Source: Candidatus Omnitrophota bacterium (GTDB lineage: Bacteria > Omnitrophota > Gorgyraeia > Tantalellales > Tantalellaceae). Taken from it: a stretch of 49,242 nucleotides of DNA. The stretch covers positions 1-49,242 of the forward strand of contig WJMH01000024.1 in NCBI GenBank assembly GCA_014728045.1, given 5' to 3'. Both the position numbers and the translations under genes were made by a program. The notes beneath the pieces were generated by a model. That model saw nothing but the letters and a program-made list of their open reading frames with translations. It made no database searches and was not told the DNA's origin. How positions within the stretch are numbered: position 1 is the stretch's first letter; every line of letters begins with the position of its first letter. Below, piece after piece: positions 33,714 through 43,600 of this stretch.

Positions 33714-34991
33714 TCAGGCATTGACCCGCGAAATCGCCCTGTGGCCTATATCCCCGCGGTAATGCATCCTGTCAAAATGGATCCTCTCAACGGCCCTGTA
33801 GGTATTGGCCACCGCCTGCTTTATACCCGAACCCTTTCCTGCCACCCCAAGCACCCTTCCCCCGGAGGTTACAAGATCCTCTCCCTCCCTGCGGGTACCC
33901 GCGTGGAAAATGACCGCTCCTTCACCGCGAGCTTCATCCAGCCCCGTTATTTTCTTGCCTTTCTGGTACTCTCCCGGATATCCCCCCGAGGCCAGTACGA
34001 CGCAAACGCAGTCATCATCTTCCCACTCGACGCTCTTATCCGCAAGCTCGCCCATCGCGGAAGAAGCCAGAAGCTCAGCGAGATCCGACTTCATCCTGGG
34101 CAGGATGGCCTGTGTCTCCGGGTCCCCGAAACGCACGTTATACTCCAGGACCTTCGGGCCGTCTTCTGTTATCATAAGCCCCGCGTATAGCACGCCCTTG
34201 TAAACGATGCCTTCTTTTTTCAGGGCTTCGATCGTAGGAAGTATGATGATCTCCATCACCTTTTCGAAAAGCGCATCGTCTATCACCGGTGCCGGTGAAT
34301 ACGCCCCCATCCCGCCCGTATTGGGTCCAGTATCCCCGTCATTCGCCCGTTTATGGTCCTGGCTTGTGGCAAGAGGCACTATGTTCTCCCCGTCGGTGAG
34401 CACCAGTATGGACGCCTCCTCCCCGCGCAGGCACTCTTCGACTATGATCCTGCTCCCGGCGGAATCGAACTTTTTCTCCACAAGCATCTCACGCGCGGCA
34501 TTTACCGCCGTGTTAACGTCTTCGGCGACGATCACGCCTTTGCCGGCGGCAAGCCCGTAGGCCTTGACCACTATGGGCGCTCCCACAGAACGGATGTGTT
34601 CCTCGGCCTTCTCGAAATCATCGAATATACGGAAAGAAGCGGTAGGTATATTATATCTGCCCATCAGTTCCTTGGCGAAGATCTTGCTGGATTCGAGCCT
34701 TGCCGCGGCGTAGGAGGGTCCGAAAACACTGATGTCCTCCTTCTCGAGATTATCCACTATCCCGACCGCAAGAGGCGCTTCGGGCCCCACGACCACGAGG
34801 TCTATATTCTTTTCTTTACAGAAATCCGCCACTTTCTGGTGTTCGGTGAGGTTGATGTCCACGTTGACACCTTCCAGGGCGGTACCCCCGTTCCCCGGTG
34901 AGGCGTAAATCTCTTTGACCAGAGGGCTCTGCCTGAGTTTCCAGCATAAAGCGTGTTCCCTTCCACCCGAACCTATTACCAGTATGTTCAT
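33714..34991 (-). CDS. purD: Phosphoribosylamine-glycine ligase
   Basis: PurD is an ATP-grasp ligase joining phosphoribosylamine and glycine. It begins [19 protein letters not shown]. It has [31 protein letters not shown] in the ATP-grasp core, [14 protein letters not shown] near 220, and [19 protein letters not shown] near 285. The 425-residue length is standard. It lies between purM and purE. Glycine for this step can come from GlyA in the same operon. Confidence 0.97.
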   Translation of the reverse strand: MNILVIGSGGREHALCWKLRQSPLVKEIYASPGNGGTALEGVNVDINLTEHQKVADFCKEKNIDLVVVGPEAPLAVGIVDNLEKEDISVFGPSYAAARLESSKIFAKELMGRYNIPTASFRIFDDFEKAEEHIRSVGAPIVVKAYGLAAGKGVIVAEDVNTAVNAAREMLVEKKFDSAGSRIIVEECLRGEEASILVLTDGENIVPLATSQDHKRANDGDTGPNTGGMGAYSPAPVIDDALFEKVMEIIILPTIEALKKEGIVYKGVLYAGLMITEDGPKVLEYNVRFGDPETQAILPRMKSDLAELLASSAMGELADKSVEWEDDDCVCVVLASGGYPGEYQKGKKITGLDEARGEGAVIFHAGTRREGEDLVTSGGRVLGVAGKGSGIKQAVANTYRAVERIHFDRMHYRGDIGHRAISRVNA

Positions 34992-35011
34992 TTATCTTTC
35001 CTCCTGTAGGA

Positions 35012-36019
35012 CTAATGTATCTCTACTTCGCGGTCGCCTTTTACGATATCGCCTATGATCCAGCTCTTCAGACCATGCTTCTTGATAAGCCTCTGAGCCT
35101 TTGCCACTTCCTTTTGCGAAAGTATGAGCGTCATTCCTATACCCATGTTGAAAGTGCGGTAAAGCTCCTTCTCCGGGATGTCCGCGTTATCACGCAATAG
35201 ATCATACACCCGGGGAGCTTTCCAGCTTCCTCTGTCAATAACCGCCTTGGCGCCTTCGGGAAGCACCCGGGGTATATTGTCATAGAAGCCCCCTCCTGTT
35301 ATATGGACTATGCCGTTCACCGAAGAGCGCCGCACCAGCTCCAGGACCGGCTTAACGTAAATGGTAGTGGGCTTAAGAAGCATTCTGGCGTGCTTGCGCA
35401 GCTGCGCCTTGTTAAACGCTTTCCTTACGAGGGAATAACCGTTGGAATGAAAACCGCTGGATGCTATGCCCAAAACCACATTGCCGGGTTTTATCCTCTT
35501 TCCGTCAATGATCTTTTTCCTGTCGACCGCGCCCACACAGAAGCCGGCCAGGTCATATTCACCTTTGGGATAGACCCCGGGCATCTCGGCGGTCTCTCCC
35601 CCGAGGAGGGCGCACCCGGCCTCGCGGCAGCCTTTTACCACACCCCGGATGATGTCCGCAAGCTGCCTGTCCTGGAGTTTGCCCGTTGAGAAATAGTCCA
35701 GAAAAAAAAGAGGTCTGGCCCCCATGCAGATTACATCGTTAACGCACATGGCGACAAGATCGATCCCGATGGTCGAATGCACCCCGGCAAGCTGCGCCAC
35801 CTTGAGCTTGGTGCCCACCCCGTCGGTGGAGGAGACGAGGACCGGATTCTTTATCCCGGTCTTTTTGGGATCGAACAGACCCGCGAAACCCCCGACACTT
35901 CCCATGCATCCGGGAACCTGGGTCGAATTGACCATTTTCCCTATCGTACCGACAAGGCGGTTTGCCCTGTCGATATCGACACCGGATCGTTTATACGTGA
36001 GCTTGCGTTTTGCTGGCAT
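35012..36019 (-). CDS. purM: Phosphoribosylformylglycinamidine cyclo-ligase
   Basis: PurM closes the imidazole ring to give AIR. The protein has YKRSGVDIDRANRLV at the start, LVSSTDGVGTKLKVA, DLVAMCVNDVICMGARPLFFLDY near 90, LLGGETAEMPGVY near 140 and HITGGGFYDNIPRVLP near 240. The 335-residue length is normal. The gap to purB is four bases, so the two are probably coupled. Confidence 0.97.
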   Translation of the reverse strand: MPAKRKLTYKRSGVDIDRANRLVGTIGKMVNSTQVPGCMGSVGGFAGLFDPKKTGIKNPVLVSSTDGVGTKLKVAQLAGVHSTIGIDLVAMCVNDVICMGARPLFFLDYFSTGKLQDRQLADIIRGVVKGCREAGCALLGGETAEMPGVYPKGEYDLAGFCVGAVDRKKIIDGKRIKPGNVVLGIASSGFHSNGYSLVRKAFNKAQLRKHARMLLKPTTIYVKPVLELVRRSSVNGIVHITGGGFYDNIPRVLPEGAKAVIDRGSWKAPRVYDLLRDNADIPEKELYRTFNMGIGMTLILSQKEVAKAQRLIKKHGLKSWIIGDIVKGDREVEIH

Positions 36020-36023
36020 ATAT

Positions 36024-37316
36024 TTACAGACCTATGTTCTTGAAGATCTTGTCGATCTGGTCGAGATGATATTCCAGACTGAAACAGCCCTCTATCTCTT
36101 CCGGCGACATGTACTCGTTCATCTTCCCGTCATCAAGTATAAGCTGCTTGAAATCCCTGCCGGTATTGTGGGCTTCCAGCGCGCACTTCTGGACGATCTC
36201 GTAGGCTTCCATGCGCGTGGCGCCGTGCCTGATGAGCTCGAGCATGATGTGCTGTGAATGTATGAGACCCTGGGTATGGCCGATATTCTCCATCATTTTT
36301 TCTTCGTTGACCACCAGTTTCTCGATAAGGGGGATGGCCTTGGAAAGCATGTAATCGAGAAGTATCGTCGAATCGGGTATTATCACCCTTTCCACCGAGG
36401 AATGTGATATATCCCTCTCGTGCCACAGCGCAACGTTCTCAAGCGCTGCCATGGCGTTGCCCCTGAGGAGCCTTGCCATCCCAACTATCCGTTCGCATAT
36501 TATGGGGTTCTTCTTGTGTGGCATGCTGGAAGAACCGGTCTGGCCCTTCGCGAAATATTCCTGGACCTCGCCTATCTCGGTCTTCTGCAGGCCTCTGATC
36601 TCGAGGGCTATCTTCTCCAGGGTCGCGCCTGTTATCGCCAGAACGTTCAGGTAGTATGCGTGCCTGTCGCGCTGTATGACCTGGCTGGATACACCGGCCG
36701 GTTTCAGGCCGAGTTTCTTGCAGACGTATTCCTCGACGTAGGGGTCGACGTTCGCGAAAGTGCCCACCGCTCCGGACATCTGTCCTACGGCTATGGTCTC
36801 CCTTGCACTGCGCACCCTCTGGAGATTACGCTGCATTTCCTTGTAGTACACGGCGAGTTTCAGCCCGAAGGAAATGGGCTCGGCATGGACCCCGTGTGAC
36901 CTGCCCATCATGGGCGTCATCTTGTGCTCCAAAGCTTTTTCCCTGAGAACGTCAATGAACGTTCCCAGGTTCTTTTCGATGATATCGATCGCTTCGACCA
37001 TCATCACCGAAAGAGACGTGTCAAGCACGTCGCTGGAAGTAAGGCCGTAGTGGAAATACTTCGCTTCTTCCCCGACGTTCTCGGAAACGTTCTTAATAAA
37101 GGCGACCACGTCATGGTTGGTCACCTCTTCTATCTCCTTGATGCGCTTGGGGTCTATATCGGCCTTCTCCCTTATGACCTTGACCGCGTCCCTGGGTATC
37201 TCGCCGAGTTTCGCGAACGCTTCGCAGGCGAGTATCTCGACTTCCAGCATCTTGCGGAATTTGTTCTCGTCGGTCCATATCCTGGACATTTCCGGACGCG
37301 AATATCTTTCTATCAT
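36024..37316 (-). CDS. purB: Adenylosuccinate lyase
   Basis: PurB cleaves SAICAR and adenylosuccinate, two steps of purine synthesis. Segments include YSRPEMSRIWTDENKF, TNHDVVAFIKNV, FHYGLTSSDVLDT, GRSHGVHAEP with a catalytic His, and the fumarase/aspartase signature GSSSMPHKKNP near 260. The 430-residue length is standard for the short bacterial type. It heads the operon that continues through purM, purD, purE, ywlE, rpiB, glyA, comEB and nrdR, behind a strong promoter. Confidence 0.97.
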   Translation of the reverse strand: MIERYSRPEMSRIWTDENKFRKMLEVEILACEAFAKLGEIPRDAVKVIREKADIDPKRIKEIEEVTNHDVVAFIKNVSENVGEEAKYFHYGLTSSDVLDTSLSVMMVEAIDIIEKNLGTFIDVLREKALEHKMTPMMGRSHGVHAEPISFGLKLAVYYKEMQRNLQRVRSARETIAVGQMSGAVGTFANVDPYVEEYVCKKLGLKPAGVSSQVIQRDRHAYYLNVLAITGATLEKIALEIRGLQKTEIGEVQEYFAKGQTGSSSMPHKKNPIICERIVGMARLLRGNAMAALENVALWHERDISHSSVERVIIPDSTILLDYMLSKAIPLIEKLVVNEEKMMENIGHTQGLIHSQHIMLELIRHGATRMEAYEIVQKCALEAHNTGRDFKQLILDDGKMNEYMSPEEIEGCFSLEYHLDQIDKIFKNIGL

Positions 37317-37370
37317 GTTCTTCTCCTGCTTTTATGTGAAAATGATAAAGGGCTGAATCCAGAGATATTT

Positions 37371-37399
37371 TTTATAGCATATATAATACCCCCTGTCAA
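37371..37399 (-). promoter_or_regulatory. Promoter of the purB operon
   Basis: On the minus strand TTGACA (37394-37399) and TATAAA (37371-37376) are 17 bases apart, one mismatch from consensus. The leader would be about 48 bases, too short for a purine riboswitch. Confidence 0.8.
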
Positions 37400-37466
37400 T
37401 TGTTATACCATATGCGGAAATAGCGCCCTGTAAGCTGACGGGTCCGGTACTATCAGTAAAAAAATC

Positions 37467-37495
37467 TTGCCTGCCAAGGGTTTATCTGTTATAAT
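37467..37495 (+). promoter_or_regulatory. Promoter of the initiator tRNA gene
   Basis: TTGCCT (37467-37472) and a perfect TATAAT (37490-37495) are 17 bases apart. The start near 37502 lies about 17 bases before the tRNA, as expected for a monocistronic tRNA gene. Confidence 0.75.
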
Positions 37496-37518
37496 CACTC
37501 ACTCTATTGAATTAACGA

Positions 37519-37593
37519 CGCGGGGTGGAGCAGGGGTAGCTCGTGAGGCTCATAACCTCAAGGTCGGCGGTTCGATTCCGTCCCCCGCAACCA
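37519..37593 (+). tRNA. Initiator tRNA-fMet (anticodon CAU)
   Basis: The acceptor stem CGCGGGG/CCCCGCA has the C1-A72 mismatch of bacterial initiators, the discriminator is A and CCA is encoded. The D stem GAGC/GCTC has the purine11-pyrimidine24 pair (A11-U24), also an initiator mark. The anticodon loop is CTCATAA. The anticodon stem TGAGG/CCTCA has only two of the usual three G-C pairs at 29-31/39-41, since 29-41 is A-U. It is the only gene of its transcription unit. Confidence 0.95.
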
Positions 37594-37603
37594 AATATAA
37601 CCC

Positions 37604-37634
37604 AAAGGCCCGGCTTTCAGTAAGCCGGGCCTTT
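37604..37634. terminator. Hairpin terminator between tRNA-fMet and the giant gene
   Basis: AAAGGCCCGGCTT pairs with AAGCCGGGCCTTT around a five-base loop, a perfect 13-pair stem. Short T runs flank it (CCTTTT on plus, CCTTT on minus). It lies seven bases from the stop of the giant gene and 11 bases after the tRNA, so it probably serves both. Confidence 0.8.
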
Positions 37635-37640
37635 TCATGA

Positions 37641-40600
37641 TTAGGCCGCGATAAGCGCCTGTAACTGGGCGTGGTAAACGGCTTTTTGCATTTCAAAGTC
37701 CATGGGCTTTGCCTTGGGTATGAAGATCCACGTCCTGGGACCTATGCGCTCGGCTCCCATCACCGACCGGTCGGATGAGACCGTCTCCCCGAAAGCCAGC
37801 TTTACGGCCAGCGTGAGCATTTCCAGAAGAGCCACATAGCTCGATCCTGTAAGTTCCCGGGCGTCCACACCCGCCAGGAACGCCTTTTTGCTGGAAGAGG
37901 TGCTCCTCAATGGATCGAACTCTTCCGAGCGTATGGCCTGTTCGGGAGCCAGTATTATCACGTTTGACAGGGATGTGGAACTCTTCTCGGCTTCCAGGAC
38001 CACACGTCCGGCCAGTTCACTGGACCTCTCCCTTACGAATATTATGTTCTCAAGGCCCTCCCTGCGCGATAACCTGCACACTTCGCTAACAAGGGGCTGG
38101 ATTCCCTGCTCGAGCGGTATCCAGCTGGTGTCGATACCTATAATGATCTTTTGCCCCCGCCGGGAAGCTTCAAAGGCTTTGGCGATGATCTGTTCGGTGA
38201 ATTCCCCGGCCGGAGAAGTCCATTCGGAGCCAGTGCGCCTCTGTTCGGGAAAAGCCTTGTCCGCGGCCTTTTCAAGTTCACGTTCAGCCCGCAGAAGCGC
38301 CGATGCCGGATAAGGGCCTCTTACCAGCACATCCACCGAACAGGTCCCGTCAGAGGAGGTGTGAGACTGGAGGATGTCGAGCATCTCTATGGATGTAACA
38401 TGGGTATTGACGGTTCTGTCGCCGCCCTCTCCAATGATCACCATCTCCGCTTCCGGGAGTGACCTGAGAATCCCCTTGCAGGCCCGTTGGATGTGCTTGA
38501 CCGGCCAGTAAGAAGCTGCCGGTATTTTACCGCGCATATTCACGGAAACTTCGTTGAACTCATCGGGAACGATGACGTCCCCGGATTCTATCTTCTTTTT
38601 CCCTATGGTCCTGTATTCCTGCTCCCTGGCCAGGTCATACACAAGAGTGTACCTTGTACCGTATCTGACATCGCTTCTTCCCTCATCCATGAACCAGCGG
38701 CCTGATCCGCCCGGTTCGGCACGCCTCACCCATCTGGTGTTGCTGCATTCTATCACTGCTTCGTCGGGCTCCAGCGCTATTTTGGGAAAGCCCATGCCCC
38801 TGCCGGCACTCTCGCGCCTGAGGAGGCTTTTTTCCAAAAGATCATCCGGTTTATCCGGAAGACCCTCGCCCCTGTCTTTTGATAAGATCTTGACGCTTTT
38901 GATATCATCCTTATCATCCCGCTCAGCATACAGCTTTATATAGCCTCCGCGCGTGTATTCGGTCATGTTGAGCAATATCTCGTTAAGGACGTCCTCGATA
39001 CTCTTGGCCCTGCCGCCGAAGGCCTTTTTCATCCGGGCCATTACGCGGCTGAGGTCCAGACCCGCGGCATAGACCTCTTTCTCCAGCCGGGGATCGGCGA
39101 TCTCGGTTTTCCAGAGAAGTTCTTCGGCGGCAAGTTCCAGCCTGTACTCTATGGCATTGGACCTGGACTGGCGGCCGCCGGCCCACCTGAACCCGAACTT
39201 CTTGAAAAGAGAAAAAGACCTATCTCCAGTTATTTTTATCTGCGTAAGATATGTGCGTATCCCCGAACGAAGCCCCTGGCTTATGACATCGGCCAGTAAA
39301 TGAGAAGCTATTCCCCTTCCTTCGGCCGCCTGGCTGACGGCTATCTCCTCTATCTGCATCTTTTGCTTATCATCGGAATGGCTGAACCAGATATATCCGA
39401 GAACTTTACCGTCCTCTTCGTATACTTTGACCAGGCAAGGTCCTTTACCGGAAATGCACGAAGCGGCTCCATCGGAATAACCGGGCGGGTTGATGCGCCT
39501 TGAAAGGTCTTTTACCGCTTCACGGTCGGCATCACTCGCCGGGCGGATATTCCCGGCCGGCTCCTCACCAAGAACCTCTTCTTCAAGCCACTCGCCGTAT
39601 TCGGCGAGGTTCGAGTATTCCGGAGGCGGCGAGATCTTCACCCGGTCAATTCCCATTACCGAGGAGATCTTTCTGCCGGGCATATACACGAACGCGTAGG
39701 GGTTCAACGCCATGGAGCTGTCACCTTGCGGCCAGTCCAGGGTGTCGGAGAACCTTACCAGTTCAAAATCCGAAAGAATCGACCAGACCTGGTCGGCATC
39801 TACCGCACCGTATACCTTGTCCCCCTTGATCAGGTCCATCATGTCCTGTTCGCCCAGGGCGATTATGATGATACCATCCTTGGAAATGGCCCATTTAGCC
39901 GCATCGATGAATTCAGCCAAAACAGGGGGATACACGCTGAACATCGTTACTATATCCTTGCCGCTTTTAAACAGCCCCGACCGCATATATTCCTCGACGC
40001 TGAGAGGCACCACTGGTATCCCCCGGGAGATGGCGACCTTGGCGCGGATATCGGAACTGTCCACTCCCGTGAAACTCACCTTTGGGTATAGGCTTTCCAG
40101 AAGCTGCATTACATCCCGTGTCTTATCGCCGGAGCCGGCTCCGAAATCTATGCCGTCTATCTTTTCCCTGTTGCCCATGACCCTCTTGAGGAGCTCCCTG
40201 AAAGAAGAGACCCGTATAACAGGATGCTTCTTTTCGTCCAGAAACTCTTCCGCTGCTCTTAACAGGTATCCTCCCTCGGATGACTTGAGCTTTCTGTGCT
40301 TCTCCCGGGCAAGTTCGTTTATCCTTTCTTCAATGCGTTCCCGGCCGCGCTTTTCTCTCCAGTCGGGATCGAACTTGTCCATACCTTTAATAACATAAGC
40401 CCTTTCATCGATCTCATGGCATATTACCCGTTTGAGCGGCCTGGGCTTTTTAAGTAACCGGGCATTTATGTATATCTGCTCGCGCGAGAGCGAATAGTGG
40501 CCCACTCTCTCTCCTTCAAAGAAAACTATATCCAGATGTTTTAATAGTTCCTGGTGCGGTTTGATCAACCGGGGATATAGCTGGTCGAGTATCGCCAGCT

Positions 40601-43600
40601 CTTCGCCACTGGCCTCGGGCATTTGGGAAATTCCCCCCTTAAGGGCAGTCTCAGCAAACTCGAACCTGCCTTCTCGATAACGCACCGCGAAAAACCTTCC
40701 AGTTCGGAAAGCCTCTTTTATCTCGGGCGTATAGATCTCATTCGGCAGACCTTCCCATCCGCGGCCGGGGTCTTCTTTTGCAAGGAACTTTTCAAGAGCC
40801 CGCTCATCTTCGACAAGATGACGGACAAGGAACCTGTTAACCTCACCCGTTCCGGAACGGTATTTCACGCCATCTCCTTCCCCCTCAAAATTTATACGGC
40901 TGTATATGCCCGAGTTTTCAAGACCCCTGAAGAATTTCTCGCCGTATTCCGGGTTCATCCTCTCGTGATACACCTCGTCCACATCGTAAAGCTGAACAAG
41001 GTAAAGGTGCATGAGCGACATGAGCCTCCCCCGCCTTAGCCCCTCGTCAAGCTGTTCGCCGATCACCAGGAGCCTCTTTCTGCCGCTCTCAAGGTCCTTG
41101 ACAACGTCAAAAGTGATAACGCCGCTGTCTTTCCCGATACTGAAAGAGAGCGTCCGGTCGGCTGACGTTCTCGAAAGGCGTCTTAGCCCCACTTCATCTG
41201 GCACGCCTTGGACCCTTTTCCATATCTCAAGCCACCGGGTGAGTTTCCTCCTGTCAATGGGGCCCCATATCCTCATGGACCTTTCCCTGGCGATCTCATC
41301 GCGCACAAGCTCATCCTGAGCCCTGGAGATGGCCCTATACAATCCTAAAGCGGCGTGATATTCCTTCCCGCCCGACGGCGCGCACAGGACATTGTCGGGC
41401 AGGCTGCAGTTTTCCTCGGAACCGACATATACCGGTATGATCTCTACTGGCCAGTCGACCCCGGCCTCCTTAAGATCCCTCTTCGTCAAGGTCAGGAGGC
41501 TCCTGTCGTTGCCCGGCTCAGCGGAGGTCCCCACCGAATCCCCCACTATCACGACTTTCTCGAGCCTGAGAAGCTTTATCATCTGTATCGCGCTTAGCCC
41601 TTTTGACGTGGCTGTTATATCTACCGCACCGGCCGACACGGAAACCTCTATGGCCGTCGGAAAACCCTCGTGGAGAAGACGTTTCCGAATAAGGCCCGCT
41701 ATCCTGTTGCGAAGAGCGTTGACCCGGGCATCTTTCCTCGTTGAGATGGTGACTTGTTCGGGACGCGTCCATATCTCGATATCGTCTGCCGCTTCTCTTG
41801 CGAGCCCTTCCTCCAGGCAGGCAGAAAGAAGTGCTTCTGCCGCGATACGCTCAAGTTCTCCCGCGGTCGCATCATCGCCCAGGCGAGCTTTGCTGAATCC
41901 TTCCAGGGGCCTTATCCGACCGTCCTTCGACACGAGATGGCCGGTGGCACCCGAGCAGTTAAGCACGATATATTCGGAGGCTTCGCTCATCCTCCCGGCC
42001 CTTCCGGACCCTCCGATTCGCTCAAACAGCCTTTTCCTGTCAAGACCGGTTATGGTAATACTGCGCACGCCCCTTTTTGACATCTCCCTTTTGGCTTCGA
42101 TCACATCATCGGTCACCACTTCCCGGGAGTGGTCCCTGTCGACACCGTCAAAATCCGTTATTACCGCGTCCACTCCCTGTAATGATGCGGGAGAGATCCC
42201 CGGCGTGTTCTCGACCCAGTCAAGCCGCGCTTTATCACTTTCGCTCACGGCACTCGCGCGCTTATAAAATGTATTGAAATAGACCTGTTCGAAACGGTCA
42301 AGGTCATCCGGCTCCTCCCGCAGGGATTTGAACTGTCCGCGCATTGTTTCCGCCGGACCGGTATCATAGCAAAGCCTCAGGTAAGCATCGGGTATCCATA
42401 TCCTGGGTTTTTCGCCTTCCCCATGCGCAAGATCAAGATATACCCTGTTTTCCGGTAACGGATCCACCGCTACAAAACCGAGATAATTCTTGGCAAGATG
42501 GATCAGCACCGGGTTCATGACCTCGTCAAGAAGAAGGTCCACCGCCCCGAACACCCCGAAATAGGATTCTATCATTTTCTTTGCCAGGCCCATGCCCCTG
42601 TATTCGGGTTTCACGTATATGCCCCGTATGCCGCGGGAAGAACCAAAAAGGGTATCGTCCTCACGGCCGGTCATAACATAAAAGAAACCTATTCGTTCTC
42701 CCCGGTCATTGGTAAGTTCAATGGAGCTGTAATCGTCCCCTATCATGGTGGACTGTATCATTATCTTCTCTCCGGCTACTCTCACCTGACCGATAAGTCT
42801 CCGCTGACTTCTCGCCGGAAGAGTCCGCTCAGAGATCGCGACAACACCTTTTTCCTTCAGTTTGCCCAGCGCCCTGGCTTCGAGCAACCATGGCTCGGCC
42901 TCGGCGTCAAGAGTAAGAACCTGCCCTTTTTCGCGCCATCTGGCGATCTGCGGCAGCGCGAACTCCCGGTGCATCCGGAGCCTTCCTGCCCGCACGTATT
43001 TCTTTTTATCCCAGGGCCTTGCCTCTTTGTCGGACCTATGCAATACCCTGCTATCGGCGGTTTTAGCGCTCACCGAAAGCTCTATTATCGCCTCAAGCCC
43101 CAGGCCCGCTTCCGCGAGCACCTTTTTTAAAGCATCCACAGAATCCGCCGTTCTGGGGGAATCGTCTATCACAAGCCCCCCGTCAACATAATGCATTTTA
43201 AGCTCCTCGGCGAGAAGCTTGCCGTAAACATAACCGTTATCTGAAAGCTTTTCGCGGCCAAGCCTGTGCCCAAGCGACCTCTGGCGGTTTATCAGGCTCC
43301 CGAGGGAAACATGGGGCACTCTCAGCTCTTTCGCCAGGGACCTGCCCAGCGTGGTCTTTCCGGAACCAGCGCGACCCAAAAGAAGGATCACCGGGGGTCT
43401 GCCGTCCCTGCTGCGGGGGGAGTACCTTGCCCTGTCCTCGCCGGAAAGGAGCGGCTCTATCCTGTTGTTATGAACTTCATCCAGTAGAGACGCCCTGGGC
43501 CTGAGCCAGCTGCCGGTAAAGGCGGCCAGTACGGGCAGGATCAGTTCGCGTTTATTCCTCACCCTCTCCGGCACATAATATGCGGCCTTCCTGCCGGTCT

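Noticed and set aside
40400-40425. HEIDE in the giant protein as a HExxH zinc protease motif
   Set aside because: The second His is missing (HExxE), so a classical zincin site is not supported. It is kept only as a short motif in the gene entry.
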